64,000 nt of DNA from Apis mellifera (taxonomy: Eukaryota; Arthropoda; Insecta; Hymenoptera; Apidae), in NCBI RefSeq assembly GCF_003254395.2, contig NC_037641.1, positions 1,039,001 through 1,103,000 of the forward strand, in the 5' to 3' direction. The position numbers were made by a program, and so were the translations under genes. The notes under the pieces were generated by a model that had not been told where the DNA came from, searched no databases, and saw only the letters and a program-made list of their open reading frames with translations. Positions 27,613 to 39,625 of this stretch are shown piece by piece. Positions within the stretch are counted from its first letter, which is position 1, and every line of letters starts with the position of its first letter.

Positions 27613-27725
27613 CAGACCTGTTTCGCTCAGTTGAACCAACAACTTCAGACGATTCGGATCTGCGCGTTCAGTGCATTCAGTACATTCAATGGAATTTCTT
27701 ACAGCTAATTTATGATTTCACACAA
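27613..27725. other. Exon-like GC-rich island next to the piggyBac remnant
   Basis: A pyrimidine-rich TAATTTTTTGCAG ends in an acceptor-like AG, followed by about 90 bp of near-balanced composition (words such as CCTGTTTCGCTCAGTTG and TTCGGATCTGCGCG). A plus-strand frame reads through it for about 30 codons before TAA. It may be a small exon, or more simply subterminal DNA of the adjacent piggyBac-like element, whose left end I could not find. Function unknown. Confidence 0.3.
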
Positions 27726-27839
27726 ATTAACGCATAAAATTTTTATATTTTAATATTTTATATAACTTTACATATAAAGAAATAAAATTTATTGAATATT
27801 AAAGTCTATATTGTTGTTTTGTATAATATTTTATTTAGC

Positions 27840-28613
27840 AATTACCAAGATGTATCCTCGGTTTGTCAGAGCAAATAAAGCAATAGTATTTTTTTTTCTA
27901 ATTTTTTTATTGTATAATTATTTGTTTCGGGCACTATTTCATATAATATATTTCATATAATATAAGTTCATTAATATAAAATAGTTTAAAAAAATCTAAT
28001 GGTTCATTTATATTCGAAGATATTGCGGTTTTGCAGATTTTTCGCCGGATTTTCACAAATTGTATTCTTTACGAAATATTTTCTGATTCTGTACATACTA
28101 TTCATTTGAAATTTCCTGCAATATCTTCATTTGAATTATTGCTTTCATTCGCTATTATTCTTATTTTTCGCCTTTTTATGTCTTTTATTTCATCTCCATA
28201 TTTATCATTGCTTTCTCTATCGTTAATTTCTTTATAAATAGAAATAATTTCGTCATTCAATAACGAAAAATCAAACTCATCTTCATTTGAACTAATTTCA
28301 TTATTGTATTCCATGTTTATAAAACTCAAAAACTTTGAAAATAATATTGCCACGACTCTCAAACTCAGACTAACACTGAAGATGTCGTCCGAGTCGCAAA
28401 CACGGTCTAATTTGAGATAAAAAATCTAACCATTTAACAATATATTATTTTATACTTCATAAGATTATATGTAAAGAGCTTAGGAATTTATGAAGCGATT
28501 TTTATTTATGAAGCGATATTTTAAAAAAATCAAACATAAATAAATATTGTCGTCGTTCAAGTTGTCGCATCAATCCAAATGGTGCTGGAGAGTCATCGTT
28601 GGGGCGCAAAGGA
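27840..28613 (-). mobile_element. piggyBac-like DNA transposon, 5' fragment
   Basis: The minus-strand element begins at 28613, adjoining a TTAA at 28614-28617, which is the target site of the piggyBac superfamily. Reading inward from the TTAA the end is TCCTTTGCGCCCC, close to the C-C-(C/T)-T-T-T-G type ends of that family. It encodes the transposase N-terminal part (separate entry) and stops near 27840. The catalytic core and the other end are missing or unrecognisable. AT-mutated and with several frameshifts, so inactive. Confidence 0.7.
27845..28314 (-). pseudogene. piggyBac-like transposase, N-terminal fragment
   Basis: The best start is ATG at 28314, giving an acidic N-terminus (NEISSNEDEFDF) then a Lys/Arg cluster (KDIKRRKIR), the usual layout before the DDE_Tnp_1_7 domain. 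The first frame stops at about 28102. Further along the strand, in other frames, come NEPLDFFKLF (about 27972-28010) and PETNNYTIKK (about 27905-27936), the conserved start of the piggyBac transposase domain (hydrophobic-DFF-LF, then TN-Y). At least three frame changes or stops are present and the catalytic aspartates are absent. Family placement is from these motifs and the TTAA end. Confidence 0.65.
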
Positions 28614-29656
28614 TTAAATCACATTTAAAAAAAATTCTCAATTCAAATTAACAAAAAATAAATGATTTAATATAAATTTTTACATAAAAAATATTCTTCT
28701 CTTACACTAAAAAAATTTTTTTCTTTATAATAGAATATAATAGAAAATAATATTTCTTGTTATTAAAACAACAATAAACTATCTATAAAATAAACTTATT
28801 TATTATTAATTAAAAAATAATTTTTATATAAATTGAAAACAATAACTTGAAAAATTTGAAAAATTGAATAAAGATTAAAACAAAATTTTATTAATTCAAT
28901 AATAGTATCATTTTAATTATAAAAAATTAAATATATATTTTTCGAATTAGTTTTTTTTTAATTTTAAATGATTATTTTATAAGTTTTTTTTTAATTTTTC
29001 TAAAATTTTTTAAAATGAATCTATTTTTTTTTCTTATAAGATTGTTAATTAAATAGTGTTTCTTATTAATAAAAAATATAAAATTGAAATTCATGAATGA
29101 ATCTAGTAGATTAATAAATAATTATTTTTGGTCGTGTCAAATAGAATCCTATTTTTAGGATACTCATAATGAACAATAACAATAGCAATTGTTTACTAAT
29201 ACGATATATGTATTAGAATTCAATAATAATATTATTCGAAATTCTATTATTTTGGTTCTTAATTAAATATAATATAAGTACAAATATCTTGCTATTTGTT
29301 TTATGATCCAAATATAGAATTTAGTTCGTTTTAATTTCAGACAAATTCAAAACAATTTCTATTAATACTGAAATAAAAAAATATATGAATATATCCAAAT
29401 AGTTATAAGATATTTAAGAAATGTTCAAGGATAATTTTATTTTCTTTACTCTCATTCGATGCAAATCTTTAATTAATAATATTAATACATATTTTTACAA
29501 TTAATACATATTTTTCATTCTCTCGAAATGTTTCTCTTTGTATTTTTCTTTTTTTCCTAAACAAAAAATGATATTGTCGAGATAACTTCAATATGTCAAA
29601 TAACCGCATTTCAAAGAGAAATACTTTTTTCGAATTCCTCTTTTCCAGAATTAAAA

Positions 29657-29678
29657 ACGCTGCGCCGCAACGTAGCGT
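29657..29678. repeat. GC-rich short hairpin
   Basis: ACGCTGCG-CCGCAA-CGTAGCGT pairs eight bases with one mismatch around a 6-nt loop. It is the most GC-rich spot in the first half of the window and lies in a less AT-rich patch (29500-29760). An acceptor-like TTCCTCTTTTCCAG precedes it by a few bases on the plus strand. Confidence 0.55.
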
Positions 29679-30949
29679 AACCAAATATAATGCTTTTATC
29701 AACGTGTGAAAAAGCATAGAAAAAAAAAAAACATACAAAGAAGAATCGAAATTGTTAGGATGAAATTGCAGTGATTCAATCTATAGTATATACCTTTTAT
29801 CGTACTTGTGCAATTGTCTCTGCCAATACATGAAACATCATCGAACATTTTTTCTGAAACATATCGACGATTTCGCACTCCATATTTGCGATAAATGATA
29901 CTTTTTATAGAAAAGTTTCGCTTAATTATATTTCATTGATTTTCACTTAATTTTCATGTGAATTTATATATTCATATTTTATATAATCAATTTAAAGAAA
30001 ATATTTTATTTATTTTAAATAAAAAATTAAGTATTTATAGTATTATATTTTAATAAATAAAAATCGTGGATTGCTGCATTTTATTTCAAGAATTCTTAAT
30101 TAGATATTTATTTACATTTATATTTATTTAAATAATTTTAGAATATATAGATTCTAAAATTATTTCTTCTAAATATTATTTCTATTTCATTGTTTTGCAA
30201 GTAATCACAATTATCTTGTATCTTTTCATTATATTATTTCCTAATTTATGAATTTCATCCGTTATCTTTACAATGTAATCGACAATAATAGCTTAAATTA
30301 TACCAGAAACATAATATGGAGATGAAAATATCTAATTGTATAATTTCAAATTAAAAAATTTATTTGAAGTTAATGAATTTCTTTTTTAATTCGTTTTTAA
30401 TAATTAAAATATATAAAAACACAGAAACTTTTTTAATATATTGCTCAATAATTAGAAAAAAAGTGAAATATATATTGTAGAAATAAATAAAGCAAAAAAT
30501 GATACATTGTTCTAAAAGAAAAAAATAAAAGCTTACAAAAGTTAGACAAATTCTTTCCTTAACGTTTAACTCTGTAAATTCTCACATAAATATATTTTGA
30601 TATATATTTCGTAAAATAATTCCATCGTAGATTATATTCCATTTTCATGATTTTTAAAACTTTTTCAAATAAACTTATACAAAAATAAAAAAATATATAA
30701 ATATCAAAAAAAGGTACAGTAAAAAGATTCCTATTCAAAAGTACGTGTGAATATATACTTTTGCACTTTTTCCACAAATCATTCAATAAGAAAAAAATTA
30801 AGAATTAATTTTAGAAAGAATCAAAAAATGACAAGAATCAAGAAATAAAATCTATGGAATAGCATAAAATTCACATCAATAATATAATTAATTTTTTGCT
30901 AAAAAAAATATCTAATCGAAAATCTGTTAACTTTTAATATAAATAAATA

Positions 30950-30965
30950 AATATATATATATTAA

Positions 30966-31045
<80 letters not shown>
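30950..31045. repeat. (AT)n microsatellite
   Basis: Nearly continuous alternating A/T over about 95 bases, interrupted by ATTAATAAAT and TGTAATA. Frames across it (minus 30927-31139, Tyr-Ile repeats) are artefacts. Confidence 0.95.
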
Positions 31046-31050
<5 letters not shown>

Positions 31051-32821
31051 TTCCGTACGCATATGCAATGAAGTAAACAAAATTTCAACTTTCTTTTTCT
31101 ATCTTTTTTATGTATTTTTCTTCTTACCCTTTCGATCAAAAGTATTAAATTTTCAAAACTGAAGAAGAAAATTCACCATAAGATTATCGAGAATATTTTT
31201 TTCTTTGTCATTTGTACTACGATTTTCCAGCACAAACGAAATGGAAGAAAAGATTGATTGTTTTGGAGAAAATTCTCATATAAAAATTTCTTTTTACAGA
31301 AAAATAATTCGAATGAATGTATGATCGTTTATTAATGTATATAATTAAATATAAATATAATTATATTTTTGATGCATTAATAAATGCATATACTTAGTTT
31401 ATAATTTGAGAATCCAATAGTTTTTAAATTATATACAAAATGTCTAATTTGAAATTATTATCTTAATTATTATTATTATAATACACAAAAATAATTAGGT
31501 AGAAGTTAAATAATTTCATAAATTATATTATTTAATATATTTTAACGTAGACAAAGATATATAAAAAAATCCATTCTGTTTTTTTGAATGAAATAATGTT
31601 TTTTGATATATATTGTTTGATATAACTTATAAACCTTTATTTAAAGTAAACTTTTTATATAAAAAATAAATATATATTTAAAAGTTATTAAATATTTATA
31701 AAATATTTTAATTTGGATCTTATAAGATTTACTATATGAAGAATAATGAAATTATTGTATGAAAAATATATATTATTTTAATTGTTTCTTAGCTTTCATA
31801 CAATTAGTTTTCTAAAATTCCTTGAAGTAAATCAATTAAATAATTTTATTGTAATATCAGATATTAAATCCTATATTCATTCTATTTTGCTCATCTAATG
31901 CAAACTTAATTTAAATACAATTTAATAAATAAATCTTAATCAACTTTTTGTATATTAACTTTAAATTTATATTTAAATTTATATTGACCAATGATTTTAC
32001 AAATACGTTAATATTTTATAATAAAAAAGCATAAGATTGAAGTAAGTATATCATATTTAATTTTTTTTTTTTTATTATTCATTGCTGAAACATCAATTAG
32101 AATTGTTGTTTTCTCGATTTTCTTCGGCCTTTTTTGAAAAACCATATTATGATTCATAATCATAAATATTTTTGAAGGATCTTAGTTGAATCATAATTAT
32201 ATTTTTAGATAATTTTAGAAATTTAGATTTAATTAAAAAAAATTTGTTTTAAATATTTTTACATTATAAATTATAATTAATTATTATCATTTTATTATTA
32301 TTGTTTTATATAATAATGTATATCATATTTTTGGAAGAAATAAATAATATTGTAATATGCTTTTTGATTTATGAAAACATAAATGCACAATGTTATTCCA
32401 TCATGCAAGAAATGTTTTATATTAAATTATTTCTTTTCAAAGAAGAATTGTATGATCAGCGTGAAGATATTAAAGATATTATTATTTTGAAAATAGAAAA
32501 TCATACATTGTATTCTTCCTTTTTTTGTATTTATATATTTTTTCAAAAATATATTACTTATATGTAGCAATAACAAATAATATTTAAAGAAAATTTGCGA
32601 ATAAGGATTATTTTAAATTAATTTTAAATTGTGTAAAATTTTACAACAAATTTTTTGATACTTGAAACTTAAGAACATTAAATTTTTTTCAGTATATATT
32701 GTTATATATGTATAATATCAATATGATATAATTTTTATTTTTACAAGCTCACTAAACAGAAAAAATTAATTTTATAAAGGATGTTAAGATATTTAATAAA
32801 GGAATGATGTTTATAAACTAA

Positions 32822-33045
32822 TGTTGCCACATGAGAATATGTACTATTTTTGAAAAAAATATTTAGAAGTTTTTTAGAATTGTATATTTTTTAAGAACAT
32901 TTCAATGGAATGGAACATGATTTTAAAATTTTAAAAAACAAAAATTTTTTCAATTATGCCAATTTCAACAGCAATCCTATTATCCTATATTTAAAAAATT
33001 TATTACAAATATTGATGGATTAGTTTTAAAAATAGCGGATTCTCG
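32822..33045. repeat. Dispersed repeat B, copy at 32.8 kb
   Basis: About 220 bp align with 54912-55134 at roughly two thirds identity, in the same orientation. Shared words include AATTGTATATTT, AAAATTTATTACAAATATT and TTAAAAATAGCGGATT. A 50-bp core is also seen near 24000. It is an old repeat family and the copy is broken by many A/T substitutions. Confidence 0.65.
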
Positions 33046-33119
33046 AGGCTAAATTAAATATTTCTTTTTACATTAAAAATATCACGCAATCAGAAAAGTA
33101 ATTAGATGTGCAATATCAT

Positions 33120-33179
33120 TGGCCACTTGTGATTTATCAAGAATCCGCGATTCTCTGATAAACGTGAAGGAGATGGCCA
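33120..33179 (+). ncRNA. microRNA-precursor-like hairpin (candidate)
   Basis: The arms TGGCCA...TGGCCA close a 60-nt foldback. The inner stem pairs TTTATCA with TGATAAA and AGAATC with GATTCT, separated by one bulged C, around a CGC loop. Between the two stems lies an asymmetric internal loop (7 against 11 nt). Length and shape suit a short precursor, and G+C is high for this region. There is no expression evidence, and a decayed foldback element is an equally good explanation. Either strand could be transcribed. Confidence 0.35.
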
Positions 33180-35569
33180 TAAATGTTTTTAAAGTTTGAA
33201 AAAAAATCATAACAATTTTAATTATTAAAACGCTTTGAATTATTGAATTATTCAAGCCGATTGAACAGTTTAAATTAAAAAAAACATGATTAATTTTAAA
33301 TTTTTAGAATTTTTAAAATTTCATGAACTCGGATATTCATTCACAAAGATATAAATTTTTATTATTAATATGTGGAGTTTGCTCTTAATCTTTTAAAATT
33401 TTTTTTATTAATAAAATTTTATAATAAATTAATTTTATTATTTTTAATTTTATTATATACTATGTATCGCTTTTACAAATGGATTGGAACAAAGAGAATT
33501 ATTAAAATAAGTTGATTGTATAATTCTTAAGATAAAATAATTATATAAATATATTTTTTAATGGATTTATATAATTAGAGCTTAATAAACAACAACATAT
33601 ATAATAACAATAACTTGTTACTTCATAAAAAATGATAATATAATAAATGATAATAAAATAAGAAAATAGAATAAATAAATATTAATATAAAAAAGAATAA
33701 TAAAAAATATAAATATGAATATTATTTATACTATATTTTATAAATTAAAATTATAATATTTCTTGAACAAAATTATGCATTGCAAATGTATATGATACTT
33801 TCAATATTCTGTTTATATTTTATAATATTGCTACTTGATTTTTTAAAATATAATCGATTTTTATACATAAATTTAATAATAGCAAATTTTTCATTTTAAA
33901 TTTTAGAATTATTATAATATTTAGCTATAGATTACATTTCATATATATTAAATGTATGATTCTTCATTTATAACATTTTCCTCGAGTTTTTCTTTAATCT
34001 TTTAAATATTTAAACTTATCTTATAAGAATATTAAAAATACAATGTAATACACACGAATACACACACACACAAATGTTTTCAATACACATTATTTATTAT
34101 TATAAGTACAGTTAATATTTTAGATATTGTTCACAGATCAATAATATTTTCTTCTACTTAACATAATTTTTAAAATATTTGTAATAATATGATTAGAGTC
34201 TATAAATTAACCATATTTTGTAAAAATTTTTTATTCTAATAATAAATTTTCTAACTCTAATATAATTTTTAATTTCTTTATCAGCAAATGTTTATATCTT
34301 TTATTTATATTCATTTTCATTACAATTCTCCACTTTGTATGATTAATATTTTCATTCTTTTGCAATAAAAAATTGATAACAATTGATATATTTGTAACAA
34401 AAAATATGTTATTTTTATATAAAAAAAATCGTGGCATATTACATGTATGTTACGTGGTATATTACATTATATTTATATACTCATATACATGATGCAGGTG
34501 AAAAAGAAATAATGTAAGACGAAAAAACTGAATAATTTTTTTATATCTTATTTTTTGTTCATTGCAAGAAATACGAAATCATTCTTCCAAAGATTTTAAA
34601 ACTTTGTAACATATTATTGGTTTTTAATTAAAAATATTACAACTTTTTCTTAATAAATAAAAATTATTGTAATAGTTCAAGGATTGAATTATTTTTAAAG
34701 ATTTCTTGTATTTTCAATTTTTAATTTTTCCTAACAGGAAAAGATGGCTGTACTAATTGATAATATAAAAAAAATTAATTGCTACACTTATTTTTAAATT
34801 ATATTCAACAATCATAATAATCATATAAATATTTTAAATGTATCTAAGTTAAATAATAAGTAATAAGTAATAAAACCATTAAAGTTTTTGCTAATTTTTA
34901 TAAATTTAAAAATATGAAAATTGTTTTTGTATTATTATATATATTTCAAAATAATTTGATTATTAATAAAAAATCAATTTTATCAATTTTTATTAAAAAA
35001 ATTATTGTTATTATTATAATATTTTTTAATATATATTTTTCAATTTTTGCAATATAAATATAAATATGGAAGAAATTTTAAGAGACATAAACGCTTATAC
35101 AAGAAAATCGAAAAAAAATCAAAATATTTTTAATTTTTTAATTTAATTAAATTATTTAAAGAACTAACAAAACTTTTTTAATCTTTAAACTAATCTCTTA
35201 ATCAAAAACTTTTTCAAACCTTTTTATTTTTCGAATCTCGAACTAATCATTTAGTTTATAATTTAATTTTGTGAATTTGCATATTCAATGACATATATAA
35301 ACTTTCATTTGCATATAGACTTATGTTGAATGTTTAAATATTAATTAATAATAACTTAATAAATTAAACTTAATAAATTTTTATTATTGTATAATATAAT
35401 TCCATAAACGTAGCCAAAGCTACATTTTCATTTTTATTACTCTCAGAACCAGACAATATGTGTTTCATTAAATAGTTTCCTAGTTTTTCCATATAAATTT
35501 GACAAAATTTTTATTTTATTAGTAAAAATTATAAAAATTAATTATAAAAGTTTCATTTTAATTAGTGTT

Positions 35570-35960
35570 CAATATACTATACTTCACACATCAGCGAGAT
35601 TTCAATATCAATTCATACTGCAGTTTACTTTCTTGCTAAAACATTTTTATCGTCAATTCTATAAAAATTCGATTCCGATGGAGTGTTTCTTATCAAAAAT
35701 CAACCATTTCCCGCATACGCAAAGCATACATTTTCACAGTATGCAATATCCGATTCCTCGTGACTAGAATTTCATTTATTTAAGAACGAACAAAATAGAA
35801 GAAATCAAGCATCGGTCGGCATAATAAACGAAGTCAAGCTTCAAGATAAAATATATATCGAAAAATTGTGATAAATGTCGATGCACATTTTCAAAAAAGA
35901 AAAGTTATATTCAAAAAAGCAATCATTTGGCAATGGACTTAGAACTAGATTGCTCTTCCG
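35570..35960. other. GC-richer noncoding island upstream of the LINE
   Basis: Mixed-composition DNA with unique words such as CACATCAGCGAGATTTC, TCCCGCATACGCAAAGC and CAAGCATCGGTCGGCAT. No frame crosses it apart from the start of a 64-codon plus frame at 35875. It could be conserved noncoding host DNA or lead into the LINE 5' end, whose exact start I cannot fix. Confidence 0.3.
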
Positions 35961-36459
35961 TATTACACTCCTGTATTACAATATCCAAAATTGTTATAAA
36001 ATTACCATGTTTTTTGATAATATGTATATATATAATTATATATACATAATTATTATCCTATACGTATGATAAATATATATCAAAACATCAATAGCAATAT
36101 TTATTAATAAAAATATTTATTTAAAAAATAAATTTAACTATCTATATCTATCATAAAACAAAAATGTAAAGAGTCGAATTATCGAAGCGTTCAAATGTAT
36201 CAATAGGTACTGCTCCACTCGCGAATAGTGAGAGAAAATAAAAAAAGCCGTATGGAGCTAAGATAGTGTATAATTTTTTTTTTATTTCGAATGAAAAGAG
36301 TTATTCGAAAATATGTTATGATTACACAAGATAGTCAAAAAAGGAGATCTTTTGATTACAGAAATCTCTTATTTAACACATCAAGAAAAATCTAAACGAC
36401 AATCAAACTATTGGATTAATTAAATCTTATGCGATCGTAACGAAATCCGAAATTTTCTC

Positions 36460-37830
36460 AACTAAAAACCAAGCAATAATACTATCAGCCATCGAAAGCA
36501 TTACAATTAAAGAATACATCTGCATCTTAGAAGATATAGTAGGTTCAAAAACAATTCATTTCAAAAATTTTAAATGGTAGAGTGTGTATTTACCTAGACA
36601 AAAAAAACATGGTAACAACATTGACAAAAATATCAAAATATCTAATAATTAATAATAATAAAATTGAAATAAGATCAATGACTTCAGCACAGCGAATCAT
36701 CTTTTCTAAAGTATCACCAATTCTAAACTCAATGATAGAATCCGTATTTAAAATAAAAATAATATAAAAATAATTGTGTTTTAAAATAATATAATATTAC
36801 AATAGGAATAATTGAACCTGAATACTCGCATATAATAAGTTTTCGTAGATAGATATATGTCAATCAAAAAAAACGTGGTAACAACATCGATAGAAATATC
36901 AAAATATCTAATAATTAATAATAATAAAATTGAAATAAGATCAATGACTTCAGCACAGCGAATCATCTTTTCTAAAGTATCACCAATTCTAAACTCAATG
37001 ATAGAATCCGTATTTAAAATAAAAATAATATACGATTATGTTTTAAAATAATATTACAATAGGAATAATTAAACTTGAATACTGGCATATAATAAATTTT
37101 CGTAGGTAGATATATGTCAATCAAGAAAACATCAATCTAATATCTAATTTCTTTACTATTGTACACGAAGAAATAATGTATCGTATCTTTGCCACTTCGG
37201 GAAAATTAAATTGTTTTATATATAAACAAGAAGAGCATATAAGCAAAGCCCATATAATCCTGAAACCAATGAAAAGAGCATTACACCAGATATTACGGTC
37301 ACATAGACATAGACATAGACTTAACATCATTCATATTTCTAATTAAAGAAATATCAACCATCATAATATTGATATAGTATCTGAATAGATAACTCAAAAT
37401 ATTAATCGCTACAAAAAGCTATTATCGCACTAAACCTGTAAATGCAAATGATCTACTATTCAAGTCACCAATAAAACTTACAACTGAAAAATATACCAAT
37501 CAATGCAAAAAAAACTGAAACAGACACAAGCAAGATCTCAAAATTATGAAAAATTAACTCATCTTTTCGAATCAACAAAAATCATAATTGAAGAGATTAC
37601 AAAAAAATATGCCGTAATTATCAGCACTAGTAATTTTTTTTTTTAAATTTTACTAATCCGACAAAAATAGCCAAAGATTACACTGAAAACATACTCAATT
37701 TAATAGAAACCTATAGAATCATTAGACTGTGCAAAAAACTAAAAGACCCAGTCAAGTTTACAAATCTCAGAAAATTGATCATCAGAAATTGATTCTGACA
37801 TTTAAATATAATTGCAGTATTAAATAATTT
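36460..37830 (+). pseudogene. LINE ORF1 (gag-like), degenerate
   Basis: Reading plus, ORF1-like words appear in order: IESITIKEYICILEDIV (about 36490-36540), GRVCIYLDKK, NNNKIEIRSMTSAQRI, then IFSKVSPILNSMIES, as in the RNA-binding N-terminal part of insect LINE ORF1 proteins. Further on, at about 37190-37250, comes a decayed CCHC knuckle (CFIYKQEEHISKAH, with the second Cys now Tyr and the last Cys changed). Stops and frameshifts break the frame repeatedly. A 266-bp piece is duplicated in tandem (separate entry). The ORF runs up to the mariner insertion. Confidence 0.7.
36601..37130. repeat. 266-bp tandem duplication inside LINE ORF1
   Basis: GGTAACAACAT and the following 150 bases (through MTSAQRIIFSKVSP and on to FKIKII in translation) occur at 36611 and again at 36877, almost identical. 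The spacer AATATTACAATAGGAATAATT with its following 75 bases occurs at 36793 and 37050. So there are two copies of the coding segment and two of the spacer, arranged alternately. Few differences separate the copies, so the duplication is much younger than the LINE insertion. Confidence 0.93.
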
Positions 37831-37901
37831 TATAACTCTATAACAAATTTTAACTATTATGATCAACATATTGCAGTGAAATACCAACAATTTTCTGATC
37901 A

Positions 37902-37962
37902 ATTAATATTATTATTTATATCAAGACAATCATATTAATATTATTATTTATATCAAGACAAT
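37902..37962. repeat. 29-nt direct duplication next to the mariner
   Basis: A 29-nt string beginning ATTAATATTATTATTTATAT and ending TCAAGACAAT is found at 37902-37930 and identically at 37934-37962, separated by CAT. It stops one base short of the mariner target TA (37964-37965). Confidence 0.93.
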
Positions 37963-37965
37963 GTA

Positions 37966-39198
37966 TTAGGATGTCCCATAACTTTCTTTCTTTTTTTTGA
38001 TACAAAATGAATACATGATATTTGTTGTTTTTTTTTAAGGTTAATTTATTGCATTAGATATGAACCGTTCTGTTTTATTAAATTTTTCCATTTCTCAGGA
38101 AGCCTCATTATTCCTTTTTCCAAAATTGAGATTTAATCAAAATATTTCTCAAAGTGCATTTTTATTTCGCTTACGGATTGGAATCGTTTATCATAAAGAG
38201 AATATTTTAATAATAGAAATAAATAATAGTCAGATAGAGCAAGATCTGGAAAATACAAAAGATGCGGTAGAATGTTCCAATCAAACTGTAACAGTTTTTC
38301 TCTTACAAATCAATACAACATGCGATTTTGCATTATCGTGATGACTTTGTTGATTCGTCAATTTTGATTGTTTTTCTGCTATGGCATCTTTCAATTTATT
38401 AAGCTGATTGCAATATTGTTTAAAATTAATGGTTTCATTTTGAAAAAAAAACTCATAGTAGACATCTTTCCAATCCCATTAAATGGATAAAAGTTTCTTC
38501 GGGTGAAATCCAGTTGGAGGTCTATTGTCCTTAATTAATATATTCGATGCACATTTTGATATAAAATCCAAGTCTTTTCTCCAATGACAAATCTCTTTAA
38601 AAAAGGATTTCTTTCATGTTGCTCGAGAAGGAAATCGCACGTAAAGGCGCGGTTCATAATTCGGTCTTCGTCATAGCTGTGGAATCCAAACTTCACATCG
38701 ATTGACATATTCCATCTTAGTTAGGTGATTATCTATCATTTTCCTGAAAATGTTAGTGGCATCCACGCGCACATTATATCGCGGATTTTCAGCAAGCATG
38801 GCCTTTATAAAGTCCGTATTCGTCGTTGCTATGGCTGCGGAACTTTCATCTTTCAAGTCAAAATTGCCAGCTCTAAATCTCTTAAACCAATTGCGAATGA
38901 TCGTAATAGTTGTAGCACCACTCCCGTAAACAGCATAAATCTCGTCTGCAGGATCATTTGCACTATCATTTAAAGCAATAAAACATAATATATTGCAAAT
39001 GGTTTTTTGGTTATTCATATTGAACGAACGGATGTGAAAAAAAGTTTTGGAAAAGATTGTATCACCAACGAAAAAAGCTCTGGAATGATTGAAATCGATG
39101 TCATAAATGGCTAATAGATAAACCTGCATGTTCATGTAAAAATAACCAATTAAAATCATTCTTAACGTGGTACAAAAAAAACTTATAGGATATTCTAA
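37966..39198 (-). mobile_element. mariner-family DNA transposon inserted in the LINE
   Basis: The element is 1233 bp, a normal mariner length. The left end (TTAGGATGTCCCATAACTTTC) and the reverse complement of the right end (TTAGAATATCCTATAAGTTTT) are imperfect inverted repeats. Each is flanked by TA (37964-37965 and 39199-39200), the mariner/Tc1 target duplication. The transposase runs on the minus strand. Because it interrupts the LINE between ORF1 and the endonuclease, it inserted later. Many stops make it non-autonomous. Confidence 0.93.
38060..39027 (-). pseudogene. mariner transposase, degenerate
   Basis: The first 110 or so codons remain open on the minus strand from an ATG at about 39016-39018. 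They hold the helix-turn-helix DNA-binding region (EIYAVYGSGATTITIIRNW, then FKRFRAGNFDLKDE) and the linker MLAENPRYNVR. Beyond about 38671 the frame shifts and stops occur, but the order of family motifs holds: the LLEQHERNPF segment, HPKKLLSI-stop-WDWK, HHDNAKSH carrying the second catalytic Asp (about 38320-38347), and SDYYLF-like with the third Asp (about 38228-38245). The first catalytic Asp motif is altered (WRKDL in place of a GDE-K-W type motif). A plus-strand frame at 38060-38341 is its shadow. Confidence 0.88.
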
Positions 39199-39289
39199 TA
39201 ATAATTACAGAAATACAATTTCAAATAAAAATTGAAGCTGTTATTATATTAATTCACATTTTAATTAAATTATGCATATATAATATATA

Positions 39290-39625
39290 TCTTTCAAATA
39301 GCTATACTTTTCTTGTAAATAAAATCAAAGATCTCATCGAGCAACTATCTAAACCATTGTTGATACTTGAAAACTTTAATAGCCAACACATTATGAGGTT
39401 CTGTTAAAAATAACAACTGCGGCTACAAAATTGATATAATACTAGAAAATGCAAATCTCTCTATCTACCAATTTCTTATATTTTAATGTAGCAAATGTCA
39501 TCTTCTACATCGATTATTAATAAATAATGTATCGATTAATAGCTTTGCTCATAATTGTGAATGGATAATACTAGATGACCTACATGACAGCGATCATTTT
39601 CCAATCATTATATAACTAATCAATC
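39290..39625 (+). pseudogene. LINE APE-type endonuclease, fragment
   Basis: Plus-strand reading gives QLSKPLLILENFNSQH at about 39344-39393, matching the APE motif normally written with GDFN-H (G and D lost here). It ends in DDLHDSDHFPII (about 39574-39609), where SDHFPI (39589-39606) is the intact C-terminal catalytic motif with the Asp-His pair. Several stops lie between. The N-terminal half of the domain lies at or beyond the mariner junction and is not recognisable. Confidence 0.75.

Larger units (their letters stand above)
28618..36160. other. AT-rich noncoding DNA
   Basis: No gene is recognisable on either strand. It contains GC-richer patches at about 29500-29900 and 35570-35960, an (AT)n tract, a copy of dispersed repeat B and a microRNA-like hairpin, each listed separately. 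The frames at 29469-29738, 30559-30786, 32301-32567, 34231-34437 and 35875-36069 have no motif that I can name. Confidence 0.6.

Noticed and set aside
28031..28237. 68-codon plus-strand Ser/Leu/Phe-rich frame
   Set aside because: Antisense to the piggyBac-like N-terminal frame.
30927..31139. 70-codon minus-strand frame
   Set aside because: Mostly Tyr-Ile repeats from the (AT)n tract.
36781..36966. 61-codon minus-strand frame
   Set aside because: Antisense shadow of the duplicated LINE ORF1 segment.
38060..38341. 93-codon plus-strand frame in the mariner
   Set aside because: It is antisense to the mariner transposase C-terminal region, whose motifs read on the minus strand.
38725..38973. 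82-codon plus-strand frame in the mariner
   Set aside because: Antisense shadow of the transposase N-terminal region.
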